Of a stretch of DNA of 64,000 nt, positions 47,501-56,689 are shown one piece after another. The notes under the pieces were generated by a model. That model saw only the letters and a program-made list of their open reading frames with translations. It was not told the origin of the DNA and searched no databases. The DNA comes from Piezodorus guildinii (taxonomy: Eukaryota; Arthropoda; Insecta; Hemiptera; Pentatomidae), in assembly GCA_023052935.1 (NCBI GenBank), contig CM041292.1, positions 88,395,169 through 88,459,168 of the forward strand, given 5' to 3'. How positions within the stretch are numbered: the first letter of the stretch is position 1; each line of letters starts with the position of its first letter. The position numbers and the translations under genes were made by a program.

Positions 47501-50500
47501 GGTCCCTGGGAACATTTAACAAGCCACAAGTGTTAAAAACACAAGGTGTAATTAAAATAACCATTAAAACATAAAATCATGTTAATTTGATTTTTATTAT
47601 TTTATTGAAATCGAAAAAGGTTGAATTTGAAATGGAAAAGGTTGAATTTGACTTGGAAAAGGTTGAATTTGACTTGGAAAAGGTTGAATTTGACTTGGAA
47701 AAGGTTGAATTTGACTTGGAAAAGGTTGAATTTGACTTGGAAAAGGTTGAATTTGACTTGGAAAAGGTTGAATTTGACTTGGAAAAGGTTGAATTTGACT
47801 TGGAAAAGGTTGAATTTGACTTGGAAAAGGTTGAATTTGACTTGGAAAAGGTTGAATTTGACTTGGAAATGCTATATATATATAACTATTATATATTAAA
47901 TAATGTTACTAGAGCCAAAGCCAGTAGGCCCCTAATAATGTAAAAAAAAAAAAAAAAATAGATCTAATTAGAATTAAACCAAGACCAACAGTATATATAC
48001 AATATGTATTAAATTTAAGTGATTTGTGATGTCCATTATTATCCACAATGTTAGTACCAAAAAAATAAAAGCATAAACCATTGTTTTTTCTTTAAAAAAA
48101 AAAAAAAAGCAAGGGAACACAACAATTGTTTTCATAAAACCACTTCATGGACCAATTAATCTAAGATAATTAATCATATTAAAGATGTTCTTTGGCTACC
48201 AGATAATTGAGCACTAAACATTAAAACAAATATAGACATAAAAGACAATCAAGCTGCAAAGAAACTTAATATTTAAAAATTCCAAAAATTAACTTAAAAA
48301 AATCACACGACTTTCACCTACCTACATTATTTTTATCAATTCAAGAATTTTTAAACAAATTTATAAACGAAAATAAATTGTTAAAGAATTATTTAAATTG
48401 GATTTTAATAGAAACGTGTATTAAATATATAAATAATCTATTATATTATTATCTACGACAATCAGTTTGTTTTATCGGCTTTTCATCAATCTCCTTAACT
48501 TTTACAATAGTATATACAAGATAATATTTTTTTCTTAAATCTTTAGCATTCGAACGGTATATTATACATGTATATTACTTATGTTCAAAAACAAAAAACT
48601 TCATTAAAAAAATATGTTTGCAGTTTTCTCGTTTAGTTGAATATCGAATTCATTCAACTTATATATTTACCTGTTTTTTAGCAATGCTAATCAGACGAAA
48701 TGGTTTAATTTTTTCGAATCTAAAAAATGAAAGATACTTTAGAGGAAGAAATTTTGAAATATCGGCATTTAAGCCCTGTCAGACTATTTTAATCAGGATG
48801 AAACCTACATGATATTGAAGCCCGTTCAATTTCATAGAGAGTTTAATCAAAATCCTTACAGCCCTTTTTAAGAAAATCGTAAAAAGGTACAAAATGCATG
48901 GTATAAAGTGGCTCTTCTGGTCAGCTGATTTTGATAAAAAAGTTTTTGTAGCATCTCGGGAGTATAGTTGTCTTAAATATGAAATTTCAGTTTCATATGA
49001 CTTTTCATTTACGTGTGGGAGTTACACATACACTTTTTGCGGGGCTTGGTCATTTGGACTCAGGAGACCCTAAAGTGTGCATTTCCGTTGAAAACTGGAA
49101 TTCAAAAATTTTCACGATCGCAATACTTTCCCTTACTACATACTTCATATATAGATAAGAGAAAGTAAAAATGAATAATTTATAAAATGAACAATGAGTT
49201 AGTGTATTACACTGTTAGAAAAAAATAATTGATGTTGCTAGATAAAATTACTTGAAACATTGTAGGAACTTTCTTTGTAGTATGAAGAACAAAGGTGTTT
49301 AATTAATTCATAATTTTTCAAAGTCTGTTCCATAACATTTTCTCCAAAGAAATCAGCAAAAGGTGTAAAACTGAGATAAGCAAATTCAGGGCCCAAAGCT
49401 TCCTTCAACTCCTGCTGTGCCTAAAAGGTAACAAACAAATTTAAAGTTGTTTGCAGCAAATAAATAACTAAAATTTATAAAATAAAAAGAATTTGATATT
49501 AGTAATAAATTAAATATAAAATGAAAGGAAAATGATAATTTTATACATAGTTATTATAGTATCCTCATCATTGGTCGGAATCAGAACTGGTCGAAAAAAT
49601 AAAAATAATTTAACTTGAACCCTTACTACTTAATATTTATGAAGTTTGTTTGCTCAACATTCACATCACTTTATGCTACTGCGGCTAATCGGATGATGCT
49701 ATATTGGGAGTCCTAAATTTTGCCTATCCAGATTTTATTAGAATAGAGATCTTTAACGAGAACCTGATATTGCACAGGATCAGGACCACCTTTTAACGTC
49801 CCCTCCGAAGGACAACATAACTAGGAATTTTTTACTCCTATTAAAAAATCCTAGGACCACCTGAGGGTTTGAACCTGTGGCTTTTGGCATAGAAGGCTGT
49901 TATGTTAGGCCACCCTATTTCAGGTGATCCCAATATTTATGAAGTTTTATAAAAATGCCAAAGATTTATAATAAGGCTATACTGACTGATTAGGTTAAGA
50001 GACTCTTATACTTATTAACATGACCCTTTATCATCATAATATTTAGAGTTTTGAAATAAAAAGTAAACAAATTAAATATTTATTATATTTTTATTTTATT
50101 TCATATTTATTCAATAACAACGTTAAAAATCAATATCGTTTTATATACTTTTTAGAATATGAAGACATTTTTTAATATTTGTTGTTATTTTGAAGCTCTG
50201 AGATGAACTTTATTTTTTTTTAGCTTTAGCTCATAAGAAACATCTTCAACAAATTATTTAGATAATTGCTTGGAACCTTAACAGAAAAAAAATCATTTCT
50301 TATAAGTAGTGTATCAGAAAATCATACTTAGTAATAACAATATTATCAATAGATAGTATCTAAATATTCAATATTTAATATATAAATACAGTATTTAAAA
50401 TTGTATAATAATGGAAAACAAACTTTACATTTCTAACAACAATTTTTAATTTATTTAAAATGGCAATAGTAAATAAAATTATAAAACAAAATAATTACTT

Positions 50501-53500
50501 CTGTTTTGATGCTGGTTTCAATCACTGTGGAGGCATTTTTATTACAACATTCATCTTTTTCAACCAATTTTATATCACATTCCATGTCAGTATCAGTTTT
50601 CCTAAAAATATTAATTTGTTTTCAATAATAAAATCATAATAAGCCATTAATTTATTTATAATGATGATGGAGTTTTGTTGACCGTTGAGAAATTAGATGA
50701 GGAAGATGGTTGGGGGTGCGGTCATAAATTAAAAACACACATTTAAAATAAGTGTTATTTTAATTAAATAGGCACATAATTAAAATAACACTTATTTTAA
50801 ATGTGTGTTTTTAATTTATGACCGCACCCCCAACCATCTTCCTCATCTAATTAATTTATTTAGGTTCAATTGAAACGATAACAAAACATAACATGACAAA
50901 TTATACTTTTATCATCTTAACATATCAATAACTTATTAATTTATATTTAAAAATAAATTGATCAAAGATACAAATTAATTTAACTTAAAATATTATTAAA
51001 TATGTCTAAATACTTAAATAAATAAGTCTATTATTATTGAATCTAGGATGCTAGGTCCTCTACCCCCTCAAACATAGCCTGTGGAGCCTCAGGGGTCTGT
51101 GGACCACTAGTTGGGAACCACGGACCTAGTGAATATTCTCCTTAATAGTAGAAATTTTTAAATCATACTCTGAAAGCCTAACACAATAGAAATATATCAA
51201 ATTAAACATTGACTGCTACATCTGAATCAATCATTTTTTCAGCAGCTATTATTAGATAGGAACAGATATTAACGGTTCCTAGAACAGCTTGATTCATCTG
51301 TTCTGTTGTGTAGAGAAAAAAATAAATCAGATTATAAAGATTTGATTAAAAATATTGTTTTCATGTACCTGTCACAATTCGCTTTAGATAAAATCAGAAA
51401 AAACCTTTGCAAGGTTTGCAGGAGAATAAGTCTCTGCTGAGGATTGGCATGACTGCTCAGAGAAATAAGCAGTGAAAGGATTTTGAGACCAAACCCACGG
51501 CGGCCATTTACTCCGCTAGGAAACAATAGGCTTCTTGAACCAACAAGTCTTAAGCATGGATCAACCACTCCTTTAATTATACCATCCTAAAAAAAATACA
51601 AAACATAACAATCATAAAGATATTAATAACAAAAAAATTAATTAAGGAAATTTGATCATTTTTATGATCAGTTTCCACGAGCTTACGGAGACTATTTTGC
51701 AAGACTAATCACCCGCAACATAGTTTTATTGATTCAGAGTTTATGAAGTGGCCTCAGACAGGATGGAAATGGTTACGACATGGTATTCATGAAAAAATTC
51801 GACTAGCTGCATGGAACATAAAGACACTAATAGGAAAGGAAGAAGAGACAACTGCAGAGATGATGGCTTACCACCTAGACATACTGGGCATAAGTGAGGT
51901 GAAGAAAAAAGGTAACGGAGAGCTAAATCTGCCCAGAGACCATACCATGATATATTCGGGAGTCCCAAAGGATACCAGAGCAAATGAAAGAGTAGGAATA
52001 ATCATGAAAGATAACATATTCATTAAGGTTGAATAATGGAACCCAGTATCTTCTAGGATAATACCTATGTATACCGAAATATCATCAAAGCCTACAGTTT
52101 TTATTCAAATATATGCCCCTACTGAGGATACAGACATTCTTGATAAACACCAATTTTATGCTGAATTAGAATGAGAAGTTATAAATACACAGAATAAGAA
52201 TAGAGAGATAATTACCATGGGGGATTTCAATGCAAGGACAGGAAACAATTTCAGGCGACCCTATGGAGTGATAGGATGAGACCAAAAATGGTCAGAGACT
52301 GATCGATTTTTGCTTTGACTTCGACCAACTGATTGGGAACTCCCTACTTCCCCATAAGAAAGTCCACAAGATTACTTTTAGCACTCAAGAGAGGAATGGA
52401 AGGACATAGGACAGAGGGAATGGTGTTATAGACTGCTTCCTCTACAATAGAAACATCAGAAGACTCATCTCAGATGTAAAAGTCATTATAGGAATAGAAA
52501 AAAGCTCAGACCCTATGATGCTAATAGCTGATACACAGATTCTGAAACCCGGAAAAATGCCAAAAAGACGATATACAAAAATGGAAATTGATACAAAAAT
52601 TAGGAGAATGGGTGAATAGCAATAGAGGGGATAGACAATAGATGAGGACTAGGGAAGAGAAATTGGATAGGTTAAGATTCGCGACAAAAAACGTCTACAG
52701 CTAAAAGAATTTGTCTTGGGGTGCAAAACTCAGGCACTATGAAACTGTTGTGAGACTGGTGATGTAAGGTGCTTCTCAAGTATGGAGGAGATGTTAAAAA
52801 TAGAAAGAAAAATCTTATAAATCTTAAGCAATATATACCGTCCTAAGAAAGTAGAGGGAGAATACAGAATGAGGAATAATCAAGAAATGTACAGGAAGAT
52901 AGAAGATATAAAGACAACAATGAGAAAACAAAGAATGGTTTTATGGTGATATGGTCAGGATGGATAGAAATAGATTAAATAAGAAAATCTTTTATGAGGT
53001 TCTACGACTCAAGGGTACAAAGGGGTATCCGGAACAGATAAACAGCCAAACTGAAAGTAACAATCAAGGTTTGCATGGATAGAGTCAAATTTCGGAAACT
53101 TGTTGACCGCAATTACAAGGGAAGAGAGGTATGCCAGAAAGAAGTGGTCGGAAGAGAGGAAGGCTCAGCACTCTGCGAGGATGAAGGAAGTGTGGAGGAG
53201 AAGAAAGGAAAGACTAAGTGATATTTTTGCGGTCCATAGTTGGCATATATCAAAATAAAATAAAAAAATAAATAAAATATATATAAATAAAATTCTTATT
53301 TACCTGTATAATATCATTAAATGTTGACTCAGTGAAAAAAGGTATGATGTAAGAGAGCAAAGACAAAGAGCCAATAAGGGCTCCTTCTAACGATGGGGTT
53401 AGCTTTCGTTTACATAGAGCTACCAAGTCGGTTATATGAGGAAGGTACTGACATACGATTACTTGATCTCCAAATACCCCTAAAAGCATTAAAAATGTTA

Positions 53501-54920
53501 TTAGAATATTTCCAAAAAGCAAACAAAAAATTAAATTAAAAATATACCAACACACTTAAAGTAGTACCATATTGTCATAAGAAGATAATTACGACTCAAG
53601 TACAGGCAGATAATACTATTTTCCAAGAGAAAAGACCAGAAGGTAACTATCGCCATTCCCAAGGTTTATGGAATAACCATCTTTGTTAAGTATTCCTATA
53701 ATTTTTACAAGACCTTTTTCAAAGCTGTTCAACATTCTCATAGAATAACTTAATACAGAGTCTTCTACTTCTCTTACTTTTTAAAATAGATTTTTGAAAC
53801 AAATGCCAACTTTTTAATATTTTTTAATTACACGGCAATTAGGTTCCCACATTCATTTTCTTTGTGCAGTTTGTGAATAGTACTATCCTCTTAAATGGAA
53901 AAGTCCATCTTTTTACCAAATATTTTTATAGAAAAGACAAAATTAAGACAGAGTTGAAACACTGATAACCTTCCAGATCAGAGGGAACACAAATTTGTAC
54001 TTGATACTAAATCCAATCTGAGAAATTTGCCTTGAATACAAACATTATTATACATAGTGATAATCATTATTAGTAAAAAATTAGGTTCTTCTACTTCTAT
54101 TATTATTATTTTTTTTTTTACTTCTGCTTACAACCTATTCATATCTAATATTAATTCTTAATCCAGTTTATAGTGTTCCCTATCTCAAGGCAAAATAAGA
54201 TTCTGGGTGATTACAAGATATTAATTAATAAAAATTATATTGATGAGAAGTTAATTAGGGGTGCAGTCATCAAAAGTAAAACTTAATTTAATTTTGATGA
54301 CTCCATTCCGAATTAACCTCTCCTCAATATCTACATTAAGTCAAATATTCTAACTCGTTTATAATGTATTATATTGTTTCTCGATATAAATTAAAGTTGT
54401 TTCATATGAAACAACTTAAGACAGATGAAACAACTTTAAACAGGTCACTAAGAATACAAATTAAATATAAATAATAAAAACTAAATATATTAAAATGTAG
54501 TTTTCCACATAGAAGATAGTTATTATAATTCAAAACAATGAAAACCACCACTTTTAATTAGTAAATAAAGACAATGTTATTGAAATGTTTCTTTAATCAA
54601 TATGCAGCACATTCAGCATTAAAGTTAATATATATGCATATAAATGAAATTACCTGTTATGGATGCAAGTGAGCGCAAGAGGTGAGTAGTCGTAGAATCC
54701 CCGGTTAGAGAATAATCGGATGATACTAGCTGAGCTGCTCCAGTGTAGGCTAGCCCGAGGAGGCGAAGGAGTGACCTCCCGATATGGACCGAGGTCAAGA
54801 CAGGTCCCAGGCGAGGGGCCAGCCAGGCAAGGCTATCAGTCGACACCTCACACACCTCCCCCACATACGTCTTAGTAGGGTCCCACCCAACACACCCAAG
54901 GCAAATTAGATACTCAAGAC
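36440..54920 (-). CDS. WDR81: WDR81, 3' part of gene (12 exons, WD40 domain)
   Basis: WDR81 is a BEACH-WD40 protein that, with WDR91, restrains class III PI3-kinase on early endosomes and promotes endosome maturation. Twelve exons with GT/AG borders were traced: 54654-54920, 53304-53479, 51369-51586, 50499-50601, 49252-49420, 42782-42885, 42183-42261, 41292-41499, 38448-38738, 38062-38211, 36791-36888 and 36440-36671, about 697 codons. Family hallmarks are [78 protein letters not shown], and the C-terminal [20 protein letters not shown]. All junctions are in phase except 42183/41499. The BEACH domain and N-terminus were not found and are probably beyond the window. The introns are unusually full of mobile elements. 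Confidence 0.87.
36791..36888 (-). CDS. WDR81: WDR81 exon (WD repeat)
   Basis: [20 protein letters not shown], then [13 protein letters not shown]. Acceptor GGTTTTGCAG, donor GTAAGT; in phase with both neighbours. Confidence 0.9.
37070..37770. repeat. Degenerate tandem repeats in a WDR81 intron
   Basis: A motif like AACTCAGTTATTTTTGAAGAT followed by AGAGAAAAAT recurs about four times (near 37255, 37433, 37565 and 37692) at 130-180 bp spacing. It starts with a TCTGAAACTAGTGGACCGAT segment. It is non-coding, of unknown origin, and may be part of a dispersed repeat. Confidence 0.5.
38062..38211 (-). CDS. WDR81: WDR81 exon (WD repeat)
   Basis: [35 protein letters not shown], and SSWKAHEAE; 50 codons, phase 0 to 0. 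Acceptor CGATTTCAG, donor GTGAGA. Confidence 0.92.
38448..38738 (-). CDS. WDR81: WDR81 exon (WD repeats)
   Basis: 97 codons: [20 protein letters not shown], then [19 protein letters not shown] and [12 protein letters not shown]. Strongly WDR81-like. Acceptor CTAAAAG after a long T run, donor GTTTGT. Confidence 0.93.
38800..39025 (+). mobile_element. SINE-A copy, lacking A-box part
   Basis: Starts at the B-box (AGTTCAAACCC) and continues GGTCCTGGGATTTTTTAAAG to the tail AGTGATGTTAAATAAATAAA. Lies in a WDR81 intron, opposite to the gene. Confidence 0.75.
39440..39800 (-). pseudogene. LINE ORF2 C-terminal region
   Basis: [53 protein letters not shown] and [15 protein letters not shown], the post-RT region of jockey-like ORF2, continuing out of frame into a LLHFGIP-type tail. 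Confidence 0.78.
40093..40470 (-). pseudogene. LINE reverse transcriptase palm
   Basis: [18 protein letters not shown], then [20 protein letters not shown] (intact GVPQGS block), then [14 protein letters not shown] (intact YADD). It goes out of frame at both ends, so no full ORF2 remains. Confidence 0.85.
41090..41150 (-). mobile_element. 3' tip of another LINE (J5)
   Basis: The minus strand reads TTTATTCTAAAGGGACTAGTCCC (part), with the palindrome GGGACTAGTCCC at 41118-41129, matching the 3' ends of J3 and J4. Only some 60 bp are present. Confidence 0.45.
41292..41499 (-). CDS. WDR81: WDR81 exon (start of WD40 propeller)
   Basis: One base plus 69 codons: [51 protein letters not shown]. Acceptor GATTTTGCAG, donor GTATAA. 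The incoming phase does not fit the exon at 42183-42261 (one base short). Confidence 0.92.
42183..42261 (-). CDS. WDR81: WDR81 small exon
   Basis: 79 bp between good splice sites (AATTTTAG and GTAAAT), open in one frame only ([19 protein letters not shown]). It ends in phase 1 while the next exon needs phase 2. Either a base is missing, or a small exon between them was not seen. Confidence 0.7.
42479..42534. repeat. (TA)n microsatellite
   Basis: Imperfect TA/TAA-rich dinucleotide run preceded by a T run, within a WDR81 intron. Confidence 0.8.
42782..42885 (-). CDS. WDR81: WDR81 exon
   Basis: Joins A|AA to give K, then [19 protein letters not shown] and [15 protein letters not shown]. Acceptor ATGTCTAG, donor GTAAGA. 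In phase with 49252-49420 upstream across a 6.4 kb intron. Confidence 0.87.
42951..43258 (-). mobile_element. SINE-B copy 2
   Basis: The minus strand reads GGAGTGGCGTGGTCTAGTGG, B-box GGGTTCGAATCCC, then the same body as 24621-24940, ending in GGTACAGGTTTTTA. It sits beside the second Tc1 copy. Confidence 0.8.
43290..44470 (-). mobile_element. Tc1-like transposon, copy 2 (truncated, internally deleted)
   Basis: Left end CACTGCCGGACAAAATTAAA preceded by TA. The copy runs toward the 5' end on the minus strand and matches copy 1 to about 44468, where its outer inverted repeat is missing and replaced by (TA)n. About 0.36 kb corresponding to 21935-22297 of copy 1 is deleted. Confidence 0.85.
43554..44216 (-). 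pseudogene. Tc1-like transposase fragment
   Basis: N-terminal [13 protein letters not shown] start at 44216, helix-turn-helix [20 protein letters not shown], then a jump from the HALRD region straight to [20 protein letters not shown], so the first catalytic Asp region is gone. The remainder has frameshifts. Inactive. Confidence 0.8.
44486..44563. repeat. (TA)n microsatellite bordering the foldback element
   Basis: Nearly pure TA run of about 78 bp. A short TA run also borders the other end of the foldback at 47873-47882. Confidence 0.9.
44570..44758 (-). repeat. 21-bp minisatellite, left arm
   Basis: About nine units of AATTCAACCTTTTCCAAGTC plus one base. 21 bp is seven codons, so frames stay open (VEFDLEK repeated on the minus strand). 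The frame is unlikely to be a gene. Confidence 0.92.
45020..45800 (+). repeat. 109-bp tandem array, left arm
   Basis: Seven units marked by GCTGCGTTCCCAAAGGTTCG or a variant (GCTGCGTTACGGGGGGTTC). The variant form lies toward the centre of the element in both arms. Confidence 0.9.
46070..47345 (-). repeat. 109-bp tandem array, right arm
   Basis: About twelve units in the opposite orientation (landmark GGGAACGCAGCTACTGAGCC). The inner units are the GTAACGCAGC variant and the outer seven are the common form. The two innermost units are decayed. Confidence 0.9.
47620..47868 (+). repeat. 21-bp minisatellite, right arm
   Basis: About twelve units of AAGGTTGAATTTGACTTGGA plus one base, the mirror image of 44570-44758 with three more copies. 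Confidence 0.92.
48298..49170 (+). mobile_element. Family C, copy 3
   Basis: Starts ATCACACGACTTTCACCTACC and ends ATATAGATAAGAGAAAGTA. It has the landmarks GGCATTTAAGCCCTGTCAG and TTGAAAACTGGAATTC. It lies in the same WDR81 intron as the foldback. Confidence 0.75.
49252..49420 (-). CDS. WDR81: WDR81 exon
   Basis: [20 protein letters not shown], then [20 protein letters not shown] and [13 protein letters not shown] plus one base. Acceptor CCTTTTAG, donor GTAATT. Confidence 0.87.
49648..49931 (-). mobile_element. SINE-A copy with 16-bp target duplication
   Basis: Minus-strand copy of the SINE at 59971-60247, full length with tRNA-like head near 49920. It is flanked by AATATTTATGAAGTTT at 49632-49647 and 49932-49947, the duplication left by LINE-driven insertion. 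It lies in a WDR81 intron. Confidence 0.85.
50499..50601 (-). CDS. WDR81: WDR81 exon
   Basis: Completes Arg, then [20 protein letters not shown] and [11 protein letters not shown]. Low conservation expected (linker before the propeller). Supported by phase and splice sites (TATTTTTAG, GTAATT). Confidence 0.8.
50691..50852. mobile_element. Perfect 76-bp hairpin MITE
   Basis: Arms 50691-50766 and 50777-50852 are exact reverse complements by eye, with a 10-nt loop AATAGGCACA. Arm ends read AATTAGATGAGGAAGATGG. ATTAATTTATTTA occurs on both sides. No coding. Confidence 0.9.
51369..51586 (-). CDS. WDR81: WDR81 exon
   Basis: [58 protein letters not shown] helical-repeat-like region conserved in WDR81. 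Acceptor TTTTTTTAG, donor GTACAT. Confidence 0.9.
51740..53225 (+). mobile_element. RTE-like LINE fragment (endonuclease)
   Basis: A plus-strand piece with APE endonuclease motifs: [35 protein letters not shown], then after a stop [13 protein letters not shown] and [12 protein letters not shown] (catalytic GDFN). Further downstream it is decayed with many stops. No RT is recognised before the end. It inserted between two WDR81 exons, opposite to the gene. Confidence 0.75.
53304..53479 (-). CDS. WDR81: WDR81 exon
   Basis: [49 protein letters not shown]. Acceptor ATGCTTTTAG, donor GTAAAT; in phase with both neighbours. Confidence 0.92.
54241..54328. mobile_element. Small hairpin MITE, related family
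   Basis: Inverted arms of about 36 bp with several mismatches (GAAGTTAATTAGGGGTGCAG and GGAATGGAGTCATCAAAA reversed). Shares the GGGGTGCRGTCAT core with 50691-50852. Confidence 0.6.
54654..54920 (-). CDS. WDR81: WDR81 exon (most upstream found)
   Basis: [52 protein letters not shown]. Donor GTAATT; proposed acceptor ACTGGCCAG at 54921, incoming phase 1. GC-richer than its surroundings. The 5' boundary is less certain than the rest. Confidence 0.88.
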
Positions 54921-56680
54921 CTGGCCAGTGAATTTCAATATAGCAAACGAAAATATTTTTTTAAGCGAATAACTAACGCACATATCCATTGAGTCCTATT
55001 TCAATTATTGATAGAATGCCATAGCTCTTAAGCAAGCTAGCTGCTGCTTAAGTCATGCTTATATATAAAAAAAAAATAAATAAATAAAATAAAAGTCATT
55101 TCAAAATATGTATACATTTTTAATTGCATTAAATTCATTGATCAATGAATTCGGAGAAAAGAGATCTCATTATCAAATAAATTAAATATTTAAAAACAAT
55201 AAGACTAAAAATTATAGTCTTTCAATAAGAAATATAACAACAGTTTCACAAAATAAAAATGAAAATGATTCTTTTTAATTTTAATGCAAAACTCCAGACA
55301 AATCTTCATTATTGCATATAGTAAATAATTTTTCATTCCTCTTCTATTAATGTAAATTGAATTCCAAAATAAGTCAAGACTGGATCAATATATAGAAAAT
55401 AGAAACGATTCTATAAAACAATAAATAAGTTACAATAAATAACAAGAAGCCCCAGAAATGAACCATCTATACTTACGACTAATAATAAATACCTTCACCT
55501 ATTCATTCATTGATTAAAAATTTCTTAATTACAGAAAAATAATTTGTTATGTTTAACTAAATGTTATCATATATTTAATATATTGAATCAGTTGATTACC
55601 AGACATTATTCTCAAATGTAATATAATTTATATATAATAATAACCAATGAAACAATTTGTATATGGAAAGATAAATTAAATTGCTGTACAAGTAACTATC
55701 TTTCAATAAAATATAGTCATTAATTCAAAATCAGGTTTCTCTTTCATCGAAAATGAAATACATAAATTTTCTACAAATTCGATCAAGGTTTATATAACTT
55801 TAAGCTCTAGACTATGCTAAATCAACTAGTAGGCAAAAAGACTTCCTTGCCTTCAGTTTTTCTTTTTAGGATTCAATCAAACAACACCAAAATTACAAAT
55901 ATTGTCAATATTAATACTTTATTGGAAATGTGAGTTTTCACTAAGAAAATAACCAATATAATCCAGCAATTTGAAGGAGAGAACATTCTCACATAATAGA
56001 CAGAAAGTAAATGGTTCAAGAAATTGGAAAATGGTAACATTAGTCTAAAAAATAAAAAGAGTTTTGGATGAAAATCATTCAATAAAGTGGGACTCATTGG
56101 TGCATAGTAATCTAAGTATTTTAGTTTAATTTAAATGTTTCTCTTGAATGAGGATTCTATACAAGGATAGATACCTCCCTCGGCTGTAACTTAGTAGTAA
56201 GTCCCGACCCTAATGTGAATATAACTCATAATTTTAGAACTAATAAATTGTATTAATGTTTAATAATGGAAATCTAATAAAAAAGTAAACATGATGTAAA
56301 TAATAAAGAAAGAAAATTGTTCATTCTTTAAAAATTAGTGATATGTTTACAACTATCTTAAATGTTGCTTAATATTCATGAAAAAAAAATTGCAATACAA
56401 TAAATAGATATTACAGATATTCTCCCAAAAAATCAGTTTACTAATTTAAAATAACTTAAAAAATTATAGCAGCAAAACATCATAATATTACACCTCATCA
56501 AAATACTTATCTTGATAAATAAATAAAGGTACTCTAAAACGTTAAAAAAAACTGATGCTAAGTAAAAAATAAAAATCAATGTTGACTTAGAATTTATAGT
56601 CCTCTTTGAAGATGAGCAAGATAGAGAAAACCGATGAAGAAATTTCTTGGTTTCAGGCAATTGTAACCATTAACTGCAGA
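54921..56680. other. Probable WDR81 intron, nothing recognised
   Basis: AT-rich with no exon-like open frame matching WDR81 and no clear repeat. Confidence 0.4.
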
Positions 56681-56689
56681 TGTCACAAT

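Larger units (their letters stand above)
44564..47872. mobile_element. 3.3 kb foldback-like element with tandem-repeat arms
   Basis: Mirror-image structure: GCATTTCCAAGTCAAATTC at the left end and its reverse complement at the right end. From each end inward there is a 21-bp minisatellite (about 9 copies left, 12 right), about 270 bp of unique DNA (arms differ at about 4 positions), and a 109-bp tandem array (about 7 copies left, 12 right, inverted). A central region of about 260 bp (45800-46060) is unpaired. No transposase is encoded. It resembles Foldback elements, whose long inverted repeats are made of tandem repeats, but flanking (TA)n is like microsatellite-targeting MITEs. It lies in the 6.4 kb WDR81 intron. 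Confidence 0.85.

Noticed and set aside
51741..51983. 80-codon minus-strand frame
   Set aside because: Antisense shadow of the RTE-like endonuclease fragment.
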